64,000 bases of DNA from positions 5,943-69,942 of the forward strand of contig CAWAOP010000020.1 in NCBI GenBank assembly GCA_963783505.1. The letters are read 5' to 3'. The position numbers and the translations under genes are program-made. This document shows positions 49,499 through 56,786 of the stretch, in pieces; within the stretch, counting starts at the first letter, position 1, and each line of letters begins with the position of its first letter. The notes under the pieces are model-generated. The model saw only the letters and a list, made by a program, of their open reading frames with translations. It had not been told where the DNA came from and searched no databases. The DNA comes from BOG-224 sp963783505. Its GTDB lineage: Bacteria; Acidobacteriota; Terriglobia; Bryobacterales; Bryobacteraceae.

Positions 49499-49893
49499 TC
49501 CAGCGGGCAGGCGAGTTCGTCAATAAGGCAGGGCCTCTGCCGGCGCCGCGGGCCAGCCCGGAGTCCTATCGTCGTACTCCCGGCCGTCGCCGGCCGGGGG
49601 GCGCGGCGGGTGAATGCCGATCTGAACCGCTGGAGGCACGAACATAAGTGGGAGAAGCGAGACTCGAACGAGGCGTCGATGTACGCGAAGCCTGGCGGCG
49701 CAGGTCTGGATGCCTGAGGTTCGAAGACCTGGTGGTACTCGCGATCCATCACACCGATGCGGGCACGGCGCTTCTTGCGGACTTCGACAATTCCGCAGAC
49801 TGCCGCAACGACGGTACCGATGAGGCACACCAGAGTCCCGAGGCCGAGCAAGACATTCGTGAGTACGAGCCAGAAGGTGCGGGGGACCTCCAT
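49360..49893 (-). CDS. Small membrane protein ending the hydrogenase operon, with a doubtful C-terminal tail
   Basis: The ATG at 49893 has a GGGAGG ribosome site and starts one base after the hydrogenase protease stop. Residues 1-50 form one membrane segment (FWLVLTNVLLGLGTLVCLIG) followed by a basic stretch (RKKRRAR) and a short charged tail. After about residue 60 the sequence looks like non-coding read-through (arginine, proline and cysteine rich) and its end overlaps the opposite gene by 139 bases, so the native protein was probably 55-65 residues long. A role in hydrogenase assembly or anchoring is only a guess from position. Confidence 0.45.
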   Translation of the reverse strand: MEVPRTFWLVLTNVLLGLGTLVCLIGTVVAAVCGIVEVRKKRRARIGVMDREYHQVFEPQASRPAPPGFAYIDASFESRFSHLCSCLQRFRSAFTRRAPRPATAGSTTIGLRAGPRRRQRPCLIDELACPLDHGATGVGLTSLCAFAGESCPSMRGATVLAKSTSTAVIYWRASEAR

Positions 49894-49894
49894 A

Positions 49895-50371
49895 TCACAG
49901 GCCTCCCGGAATCACGGGAGGCCAACCGGAGCCGAGAAGGCGGCCAATCAGTTCGACTACTTCGGGAATCGCCGTTCGAACCTTGGGATGCATGGGGCCG
50001 CCGACGGTGATACAGTCGGCGGCCTCCACGGCGATGATGAGGACTTCTTCAGGCGCATCCATCCCCAACTCGCGCGCCGCGGCCAGCGTCTCGAACAAGC
50101 CCATAAAATGCGGGCCGACCGCCGCCGCCGGCTGGAACCGTTCGGAGGTGAACACGCGGATGGAGCCCGGTTCGGCGCCCACGGTCTGAATGGTATCGAC
50201 GACAAGCAGGCGCTGTGCGCCCACCACGTCATCGAGCAGGGCGAAACCGGATGACGACGAGCAGACTGCTTCCACTTGGCCAGGAAAGCGCCGCTCAGCC
50301 TCCCTCGCCACAAGAATGCCGAACGCGTCGTCGGCCAGTATTTCGTTGCCCAATCCTAAGATCCGGGTCAC
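49895..50371 (-). CDS. [NiFe]-hydrogenase maturation protease
   Basis: A 158-residue protein of the HyaD/HycI/FrcD family. The start GLGNEILADDAFG holds the conserved Glu and Asp near the nickel-sensing site, VVDTIQTVG the second acidic residue and GPHFMGLFETL the histidine, as in HybD. It removes the C-terminal extension of the large subunit after nickel insertion. The GTG at 50371 is one base after the large-subunit stop; a longer frame from 50512 lies in that gene. Its substrate is certainly the adjacent large subunit, which carries such an extension. Confidence 0.88.
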   Translation of the reverse strand: MTRILGLGNEILADDAFGILVAREAERRFPGQVEAVCSSSSGFALLDDVVGAQRLLVVDTIQTVGAEPGSIRVFTSERFQPAAAVGPHFMGLFETLAAARELGMDAPEEVLIIAVEAADCITVGGPMHPKVRTAIPEVVELIGRLLGSGWPPVIPGGL

Positions 50372-50372
50372 C

Positions 50373-51869
50373 CTAGCCCCGGTCCCGGTGGATGGAGCCA
50401 TCGGCATCGCGCCGGAGAGTCGCGACAGGCGCGCCATGCGAATCGCAAACACGCACGGCCAGCGGCATGCCCCCGGGAAGCGAATGCGTGGCGCAACCCA
50501 AGCAGGGGTCATAAGCCCGGAACGCCATTTCGACCATGTTGAGTACGCCCTCGGGGACCTCGCCGTTCTTGATGAGGCCCTTGGCGGCTTTGTCCACGCT
50601 CATGGCGATGCGGGCGGCGTTGTTCTGCGTTGCGACGATGAGGTTGGCCCCGGTAATGAGGCCATTCTCATCGGTCTTGTAATGATGAATGAGAGTGCCG
50701 CGCGGCGCTTCCACCACGCCCACGCCCTCGCGCGGAACGGCGGTGGGAAGCGTGCGGACGTTCGGGTCGATCAGTTCGGGATCGTTCGCCAACTCCTTCA
50801 TGCGCTCGGCGGCGTAGAGCATCTCCACCACGCGAGCCCAGTGATTGGCTAAGGTGTGGTGGACCGGCCCGGCGCCCAGCGTGGCTTTGTACTTATCGAA
50901 CGCGGCCTGAGCCAGCGGCGTGGCCATGCGCTCGGCGACATTCAGGCGAGCCAACGGAGCGACGCAGTAGACGCCGCTATCGTCGCCTTCGGTGAAGCCT
51001 TTCCAGCCGAGAGCCTTCAAGTACGTGAACTTCATGTAGCTCCACGGCTCGGTGTGCTCCGCGATCCGATTCATGTAATCGGCCGGCTCAAACTTAGCCC
51101 ACTCGGCGCCACCCGGAGTGACCACTCGCAGGCGGCCATCATAAAAGTTGGGTCGATTCTTTTCGTCCACCATGCCCATGTAGTAAGTGCGGTGAGTATA
51201 GGGATCGGAGAGAATCAAGTCCACGTAGCCCGAGTTACCGAGAACGATCTTCTCGAAGACGTCGAGCGTGAACTGAGCGAACTCCACGGCCTCATTCGCG
51301 ACAGCCCGGAACTCGGCGGCGTTTTCGGCGGTGAGCGCCTTGGCGACTCCGCCGGGCAGACCGAACACCGGATGGATGGCTTTACCGGCGGCCAGAACCA
51401 TCAGATCGCGCAGCTTGCGCCGCATGGCAATGACCTTTTTGCCGGTCTCCACGCCTACCTTCGCGATGACGCCGAGGATGTTGCGCTCGGCGGCCGGGGC
51501 CTGAGGTCCGACCACAAAATCCGGTCCGCCCAGGAAATAGAAATGCAGCGCGTGATCCTCGACGAAGAACGTGGAATAGACCAGCTCGCGGATTTTGCGC
51601 CCGGCGGGAGCCGGAGTCACCTGGTAGAGCGCATCGAGGGCCTTGGTGGAGGCCATATGATGCGCCGTGGGACAGACGCCGCAGATACGCGATGTGATCT
51701 GCGGCATATCCTCGGCCGGGCGGCCTTGAGCGAATTTCTCGAAACCGCGCAATTCGGGGACTTGGAAGTAAGCCCGGTCCACGCCGCCCTGCGGATTCAG
51801 GAAGACTTCGATGCGGCCGTGACCTTCCAGCCGCGTGATGGGTTCAATACTGACTCTTTGGTTTGCCAT
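50373..51869 (-). CDS. mvhA: [NiFe]-hydrogenase large subunit (MvhA-like, group 3c type)
   Basis: A 498-residue protein. The two nickel-binding motifs are present: RICGVCPTAHHMAS (about residue 60) and DPCLGCATH near the end. A 36-residue extension follows the last histidine and should be cut off by the protease encoded next. The sequence PITRLEGHGRIEVFLNPQGG at the N-terminus fits the F420-non-reducing (Mvh) class rather than membrane-bound uptake enzymes. The start is the ATG at 51869, five bases after the small subunit; a frame running on to 52568 overlaps that subunit and is rejected. Confidence 0.92.
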   Translation of the reverse strand: MANQRVSIEPITRLEGHGRIEVFLNPQGGVDRAYFQVPELRGFEKFAQGRPAEDMPQITSRICGVCPTAHHMASTKALDALYQVTPAPAGRKIRELVYSTFFVEDHALHFYFLGGPDFVVGPQAPAAERNILGVIAKVGVETGKKVIAMRRKLRDLMVLAAGKAIHPVFGLPGGVAKALTAENAAEFRAVANEAVEFAQFTLDVFEKIVLGNSGYVDLILSDPYTHRTYYMGMVDEKNRPNFYDGRLRVVTPGGAEWAKFEPADYMNRIAEHTEPWSYMKFTYLKALGWKGFTEGDDSGVYCVAPLARLNVAERMATPLAQAAFDKYKATLGAGPVHHTLANHWARVVEMLYAAERMKELANDPELIDPNVRTLPTAVPREGVGVVEAPRGTLIHHYKTDENGLITGANLIVATQNNAARIAMSVDKAAKGLIKNGEVPEGVLNMVEMAFRAYDPCLGCATHSLPGGMPLAVRVCDSHGAPVATLRRDADGSIHRDRG

Positions 51870-51874
51870 GGGAG

Positions 51875-52813
51875 TTACTCCATCCTCCGCCGGCCCAGGA
51901 GAGAGGACGGCAAGCTGTATCTGTAAAACGTTCCGGCCGGATCGGGCACGCCTGCAAGAGCGTGCGCGATTTCCGTTTCGTCGTTGCTGTCCACCACGGA
52001 GGCGATGGCCGTGAGAGCCTTCGCGCCGTAATCGCGGACGCGGCTGGTGGGGCCGAAACACCCGGTGCATGGCATGTTTCCGCGAATGCACATAGCGTCG
52101 CAGCCGGCGCGCGTGGCCGGCCCCAGGCAGGCAAGGCCTTGCGCCATCAAGCAGGTCTCCGGGTCTGCGATGATCTGGTGCGGCCGCTTGAACTCCTTCA
52201 CCAGGAGCTTCTCGGGCCTCGTATCCTTGCGCGGGCATTCTTCGCAGAGCGCGTGGTCCGGCGCGAGAACGGTTCCCTTCGGCGGCAGATTGCCGGTGAG
52301 AAGCGCATCCAGGGCGCCCTTGATGAGGTTGACGGTGGGCGGGCAGCCGGGCAGATAGTAATCCACGTCGATGGCCTGACCCAGGGTCAGCACGTCGTCG
52401 AACAGTTGGGGCAGGTGCAGGGAATACCCGTTCTCCCGCCAGGCCAACTCCGGCTTCACGCCATCCTGGTAGACTTCTTCGAGGATCGCCTTGGTGTCGG
52501 TCAGGTTGGCGAGGCCCGGAATGCCGCCCGATTGGGCGCAGCTTCCGAATGCGATCACCACCTGGCACTTGGCCCGCATCAGCTTAGCCATGGCTAGCTG
52601 CTCTTCGCTACGCACGGCGCCGTTGATGAAACCGGCCACGATGGAGCCGTCCGCCATAGCCTCGACGTCGTGCACCTTGAAGTCCAGGGCGACGGGCCAG
52701 AAAACGATGTCAACTGCGTTGACGACGTCCAGGATGGCTTCGTTCAATTCGATGACGGCTTCCTCGCAGCCGCCACAGGATGCGCACCAGTAGAACGCTA
52801 CTTTCGGTTTCAT
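51875..52813 (-). CDS. mvhG: [NiFe]-hydrogenase small subunit (MvhG-like)
   Basis: A 312-residue protein. The proximal [4Fe-4S] ligands begin at FYWCASCGGCEEAVIELNEA, continue with AFGSCAQSGGIPGLANL and PGCPPTVNL; further cysteines (CEECPRK; CDAMCIRGNMPCTGCFGP) fit two more clusters. There is no twin-arginine signal or C-terminal anchor, so the enzyme is cytoplasmic, as expected for group 3c. The ATG at 52813 overlaps the mvhD stop by four bases. Confidence 0.92.
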   Translation of the reverse strand: MKPKVAFYWCASCGGCEEAVIELNEAILDVVNAVDIVFWPVALDFKVHDVEAMADGSIVAGFINGAVRSEEQLAMAKLMRAKCQVVIAFGSCAQSGGIPGLANLTDTKAILEEVYQDGVKPELAWRENGYSLHLPQLFDDVLTLGQAIDVDYYLPGCPPTVNLIKGALDALLTGNLPPKGTVLAPDHALCEECPRKDTRPEKLLVKEFKRPHQIIADPETCLMAQGLACLGPATRAGCDAMCIRGNMPCTGCFGPTSRVRDYGAKALTAIASVVDSNDETEIAHALAGVPDPAGTFYRYSLPSSLLGRRRME

Positions 52814-53238
52814 GCGGCCTCCTTTTTGCGAACCGAGACGCGCGGGCCGAGGGCGCGAAGCTTCTCGACCATGTCGTTGATCACGGTCTTGACGCGCTCG
52901 CCTTCGGCGGCGGAGATCCACTCCAGACGAAACCGCTCGTCTTCGATGCCGGCTTGCCTCAATAGCCGCCGGAGCAACTCGACGCGGCGGAGCGCCTTAT
53001 AATTGCCCTCCTGGTAATGGCAGTCGCCGGGGTGGCATCCGCCGATGAGGACGCCATCCGCGCCCTTGGCGAAAGCGTCCAGTATGAATTGCGGGTCCAC
53101 GCGGCCGGAACACATCACTCGCACGACTCGCGCATTGGGAGCGTGCTTGATGCGGGACGTGCCGGCCAGGTCCGCGGCGAGATAGGTACACCAGTTGCAG
53201 AAGAATGCCACGATCTTGGGTTCAAAGGTTTCAGGCAT
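52810..53238 (-). CDS. mvhD: MvhD-like iron-sulfur protein linking hydrogenase to HdrA
   Basis: A 142-residue protein with the full MvhD pattern: IVAFFCNWCTYLAADLAGTS, RVVRVMCSGRVDPQFILDAF, IGGCHPGDCHYQEGNYKA and the conserved cysteines therein. MvhD carries a [2Fe-2S] cluster and bridges the hydrogenase and the HdrA flavoprotein. It overlaps hdrA by eight bases and mvhG by four, which supports a Hdr-Mvh complex. Confidence 0.93.
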   Translation of the reverse strand: MPETFEPKIVAFFCNWCTYLAADLAGTSRIKHAPNARVVRVMCSGRVDPQFILDAFAKGADGVLIGGCHPGDCHYQEGNYKALRRVELLRRLLRQAGIEDERFRLEWISAAEGERVKTVINDMVEKLRALGPRVSVRKKEAA

Positions 53239-55315
53239 AAGTTAAAATCCCTTCGATCTCTTCGAAAATCTGATCGTCCTGGAAGAGGCTTTGCCGGATC
53301 GATCCGGATGGACACGCGGCCACGCACGTACCGCAGCCCTTGCACATGGCCGGATTGATGCGCGCGGTCTTCGCTTCCTCCAAAAAATCGATGGCGTGGT
53401 AGGGGCACATGGGCACGCAGGTCTTGCACCCCGAGCACTCCTCTTCGGTGACGCACGCGACGTTGGGCTCGGACTCGACAAAACCGGCGTCGATGAGCGC
53501 GAGCGCCTCGGCGGCGGCCGCGCCCGCTTGCGCCACGGTGTCCGGAATATCCTTGGGCCCCTGGCAGCAGCCGGCCAAAAAGACGCCTTCGGTAAACGTG
53601 CTCACGGGCGCCAGCTTGGGATGCCGCTCCAGGAAGAAGCCTTCGGTGGAGCACGTCATGTTGAACAGGCGTCGCACGTCCTGGGCGTCGTCATGGGGCT
53701 CAAGGCCGACGGAGAGAACCACCATATCCACTGGGATGCGGCGCACCAGGCCCGCCAGGGTATCCTCGACGCGGAGAACGAGTTTGTCTTCCTCGCTGGG
53801 ATCGAGCGCCCAATCCGTAACTTCGGCCACGCGGCCGCGGACGAAGTGCACTCCTTCGTTGAGCAGCTTCTGGTAAAACTCCTCGAAACCCTTACCCGGC
53901 GTGCGGATATCGATGTAGAAGTTGAAGACTTCCGCCCCGGTGTGCTCCTTGATGAGATGAGCCAGCTTGAGCGAGTACATGCAGCAGACGCGCGAGCACC
54001 AGCGGTTAGTGTTTTCGTCGCGCGAACCGACGCAGTGCAGGATGCCGACGGTTTTGGGCCTGCGTCCATCGCGAAGAACGACCTCGCCGCCGGTCGGTCC
54101 GGAGGCGTTTACCAGCCGCTCCACTTCGAGCGACGTGTAAACGTTCGGGTAGACGCCATAGCCATAGTACGGCACGCGGCGCGCGTCGAAAGTCTTGAAG
54201 CCGGTGGCCATGATGATGCTGCCGACTTCGATCTCCTCGGTGGATTCCGCGGCCGTGAAGCTGATGGCGTGGCGATCGCCGCAGGCATCGATGCAGGTTT
54301 TCTTGCACTTGCCGGATTTGAATTGGATGCAGGTTTCCGCGTCGATGACCGGCACTTGCGGAACGGCCTGCGGGAAAGGAATATAGATGGGTTTGCGCAT
54401 GGAAAGCCCCTGATTGAAATCGTCAGGGAACTTGCCTTGCTTATAGACGCAGGCGTCCAGGCACTGAAGACAACCGGAACATAGGTCCTCGTTGACATAA
54501 CGCGGGAACCGCTTGACCTGGACCTTGAAATTGCCCACATAGCCATCCACCTTGGTCACTTCCGAGTAAGTCCACAGAGTGATATTGGGATGCGCTTTCA
54601 CCATGGACATCTTGGGAGTGAGAATGCAGGCCGCGCAATCGAGCGTCGGGAACGTCTTATCGAACTGGGCCATGTGGCCGCCGATGGTGGGTTCGCGTTC
54701 AACCAGATAGACCTTCTTGCCTGCGTTCGCCAGCGTCAGCGCGGCATGGATGCCGGCGATGCCGCCGCCGACAATCAGAACGTCCGGGTGGATGGGGATG
54801 CGGTTTGTTTCGAGCGCCTCGTGATAGGCGACGCGTCGCACGGCGGCGCGCAGCAGATCCTTGGCTTTCGCCGTGGCGGCCGGCTTATCGGCGCAAACCC
54901 AGGAATCGTGCTCTCGGATGTTGACCATCTGGAGGAAAAACGGGTTGAGACCTCCTTTGGCCACGGCCGTGCGAAAAGTGTGCTCGTGCAGGTGAGGAGA
55001 ACAGGAGACAACGACAATGCGGTTCAACTTGTGCTCGGCGATATCCTGGCGGATCAAGTCCTGGCCGGGATCCGAGCACATGTATTTGTACTCGCGGCTG
55101 ATGGCTACGTTCGGCAGAGTAGCGCCGTAAGCGGCGACGGCTTTCACGTCCACGGTGGCGGCGATGTTGGTTCCACAGTGGCAGACGTATACGCCGGCGC
55201 GGATACCGTTGGACGGCGAGGAAACCTGCCCGGGGTCGGCGGTCTTCTGACTTCCAGCTTCCGCCTCCTGTCTCCTGCCTTCTGACTTCTGACTCCTTCC
55301 GTTTCCGCTAGACAT
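53231..55315 (-). CDS. hdrA: HdrA-like flavin/iron-sulfur subunit (copy 1), with a repeat-derived N-terminus
   Basis: A 694-residue protein. After a ~38-residue low-complexity leader come the HdrA landmarks: VYVCHCGTNIAATVDV, YKYMCSDPGQDLIRQDI, the FAD-binding VLIVGGGIAGIHAALTLANA, TLDCAACILTPKMSMV, an inserted ferredoxin-like region (CSGCLQCLDAC) and two C-terminal 4Fe-4S motifs (CSGCKTCVPMCP; CKGCGTCVAACPSG). HdrA is the electron-bifurcating flavoprotein of heterodisulfide reductases. The ATG at 55315 has a strong site (GAGGAGGT), so the odd leader is truly translated; it is coded by 7-bp repeats. Operon context with HdrB, HdrC, MvhDGA supports a Hdr-Mvh complex. Confidence 0.92.
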   Translation of the reverse strand: MSSGNGRSQKSEGRRQEAEAGSQKTADPGQVSSPSNGIRAGVYVCHCGTNIAATVDVKAVAAYGATLPNVAISREYKYMCSDPGQDLIRQDIAEHKLNRIVVVSCSPHLHEHTFRTAVAKGGLNPFFLQMVNIREHDSWVCADKPAATAKAKDLLRAAVRRVAYHEALETNRIPIHPDVLIVGGGIAGIHAALTLANAGKKVYLVEREPTIGGHMAQFDKTFPTLDCAACILTPKMSMVKAHPNITLWTYSEVTKVDGYVGNFKVQVKRFPRYVNEDLCSGCLQCLDACVYKQGKFPDDFNQGLSMRKPIYIPFPQAVPQVPVIDAETCIQFKSGKCKKTCIDACGDRHAISFTAAESTEEIEVGSIIMATGFKTFDARRVPYYGYGVYPNVYTSLEVERLVNASGPTGGEVVLRDGRRPKTVGILHCVGSRDENTNRWCSRVCCMYSLKLAHLIKEHTGAEVFNFYIDIRTPGKGFEEFYQKLLNEGVHFVRGRVAEVTDWALDPSEEDKLVLRVEDTLAGLVRRIPVDMVVLSVGLEPHDDAQDVRRLFNMTCSTEGFFLERHPKLAPVSTFTEGVFLAGCCQGPKDIPDTVAQAGAAAAEALALIDAGFVESEPNVACVTEEECSGCKTCVPMCPYHAIDFLEEAKTARINPAMCKGCGTCVAACPSGSIRQSLFQDDQIFEEIEGILTYA
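55244..55299. repeat. Tandem heptamer array inside the 5' end of hdrA copy 1
   Basis: Eight consecutive 7-bp units read on the plus strand: CTTCTGA, CTTCCAG, CTTCCGC, CTCCTGT, CTCCTGC, CTTCTGA, CTTCTGA and CTCCTTC. They code, on the minus strand, for a Ser/Gln/Lys/Glu/Arg-rich stretch between residues about 6 and 24 of the HdrA protein. The unit is of the same general kind as that at 760-851. Confidence 0.85.
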
Positions 55316-56216
55316 AGCTCTCTACCTCCTCAGGCTGCTTGGGGAACCATTCGCTGACCAAACGGCGGCCGGAGATGGCGCGATCCAATCCCAGGGAGCG
55401 AATGTTGCCTCCCAAGGCCCAGCCCAGAACCTGGGTGAAGTAGAGAACGGGCATGTCCAGCGGTTCGTCGGTTTCCTTTCGAATCTCCCGCTGGTATGCA
55501 TCCAGGTTGTACTGGCACAACGGACACACCGTGACGATGGCCTCCGCGCCTTTGCGGGCGGCTTCTTTGAGCAATATGTAATTCAGGCGGACGCCGACTT
55601 CGTGGATGGTGCCGGTGAGCGAGCCCCCGCAGCACTTGGTCTTCAACGCATAGTCCACGGTCGGGATGCCGGCGGACTGGAGGAGTTCGTCCATGCGCGT
55701 CGGGTCGTTCGCCCGATCCGCTTCGCCGAACGGGCGCACAAGCTGGCAACCGTAATAGCAGGCTACGCGGCCGCCGCGCCAGTGGCGGATAGTCCGCTTC
55801 TTGATCCGCTCCCGTCCCACGTCCGAGTACAGGACTTCCAGGGGGTGCCGGACCTTCACTCCATCCAGATCGGGGAGATTGGCGGCCGCCAGCGAGTTGT
55901 GGACGCTTTCGGCGATGCGCGGATAGCGCTGCGCGTAGTCCTGCGTCTTGCGCAGGCACAAATAGCAGGCGCTGCACGGCGCCACCAGATCGCGATAACC
56001 GGCCTGCCGGGCCAACGCAAGATTGCGGGCCGAGAGCAGGAACGCGGAGCCTTCGTCGATACTCATGTACGACGTGGCGCCGCAACAGTTCCAGTCGCGT
56101 AATTCCTCTAGTGGCAGCTCCAGCAGGCGGAACAGCTCCAGCAGGCTTTCTTCGTAAGCCACGCCGCCGCCACGCAGGGAGCAGCCGGGGTAATAGCCAT
56201 AACCGGCGGAGGTCAT
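55308..56216 (-). CDS. hdrB: HdrB-like subunit with two CCG domains
   Basis: A 302-residue protein with two cysteine-rich CCG domains: YYPGCSLRGGGVAYEESLLE, DWNCCGATSYMS and VAPCSACYLCLRK in the first; CYYGCQLVRPFGEADRANDP, KCCGGSLTG and VCPLCQYNLDAY in the second. These bind the non-cubane [4Fe-4S] clusters where disulfide (or another two-electron acceptor) is reduced. It overlaps hdrC by four bases and hdrA copy 1 by eight. The physiological disulfide is unknown in a non-methanogen. Confidence 0.92.
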   Translation of the reverse strand: MTSAGYGYYPGCSLRGGGVAYEESLLELFRLLELPLEELRDWNCCGATSYMSIDEGSAFLLSARNLALARQAGYRDLVAPCSACYLCLRKTQDYAQRYPRIAESVHNSLAAANLPDLDGVKVRHPLEVLYSDVGRERIKKRTIRHWRGGRVACYYGCQLVRPFGEADRANDPTRMDELLQSAGIPTVDYALKTKCCGGSLTGTIHEVGVRLNYILLKEAARKGAEAIVTVCPLCQYNLDAYQREIRKETDEPLDMPVLYFTQVLGWALGGNIRSLGLDRAISGRRLVSEWFPKQPEEVESYV

Positions 56217-56779
56217 ACGGCCTCCTTTCCAGCCAGTTCCCTTTGCAGTTCGCTCACGCGTTCGATCCGTTCGTGGCCCAGCTTCAGGCGGCCGGTCCGT
56301 AATAGGTCCCAGCCGGTTCGCGCCATGCCCAGCAGCATGAACGGATTGGTGCGCAGCGCGAGGCGCAGAACCAGCCAGAACTCCGAGCTGCGTCCTTTGC
56401 TGCGAACCATTTCATAGAATTCCTGCGCCAGCACGGGAATGGGGAAGCGCTTCGGATACAATTCGTCCCGGAGAGCCTCCCGCTTCAGGCTGTACATCAC
56501 GTCCGTGATGTGAATCTGCCTGGGGCAGTGCACCGCGCAGGAATAACAGGAAGCGCACAGCCAGATGGTCTGGCACCGCAGCGCGTCTTCCCTGAATCCT
56601 TCCCTCACGAGCGCAATAATGCGCCGTGGCGCAAAGTCCATGTAGATCGAGAGGGGGCAAGTTCCCGAGCAGGTCCCGCACTGCAGGCACGAGAACAAAC
56701 CTTCGCATCCGGGGCGTTGAGCTACCTCCTGGGCCCAGCCCGGATCGGCCTCCCGTTGAAATTTCATCTTCCTGCGCAT
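56213..56779 (-). CDS. hdrC: HdrC-like ferredoxin subunit
   Basis: A 188-residue protein with two [4Fe-4S] motifs, FSCLQCGTCSGTCPLSIYMD and LCASCYSCAVHCPRQI, followed by a helical C-terminus, the usual HdrC layout. It passes electrons from HdrA to HdrB. I take the ATG at 56779, eight bases after the stop of HdrA copy 2; the ATG at 56767 has a purine-rich AGGAAG directly before it and is the alternative. Frames reaching further upstream lie within HdrA copy 2. Confidence 0.88.
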   Translation of the reverse strand: MRRKMKFQREADPGWAQEVAQRPGCEGLFSCLQCGTCSGTCPLSIYMDFAPRRIIALVREGFREDALRCQTIWLCASCYSCAVHCPRQIHITDVMYSLKREALRDELYPKRFPIPVLAQEFYEMVRSKGRSSEFWLVLRLALRTNPFMLLGMARTGWDLLRTGRLKLGHERIERVSELQRELAGKEAV

Positions 56780-56786
56780 ATCCGGC

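Noticed and set aside
49647..49672. A stretch that, on the minus strand, reads TTCGAGT with flanks like the T-arm and acceptor of a tRNA
   Set aside because: The T-stem pairs at only two of five positions and there is no matching 5' acceptor, D-arm or anticodon arm nearby. At most it is a tRNA 3' fragment; chance is as likely.
51870..52568. N-terminal extension of the hydrogenase large subunit
   Set aside because: The open frame runs on upstream of the ATG at 51869, but this part is an arginine-rich shadow of the small-subunit gene; homology begins at MANQRVSIEP.
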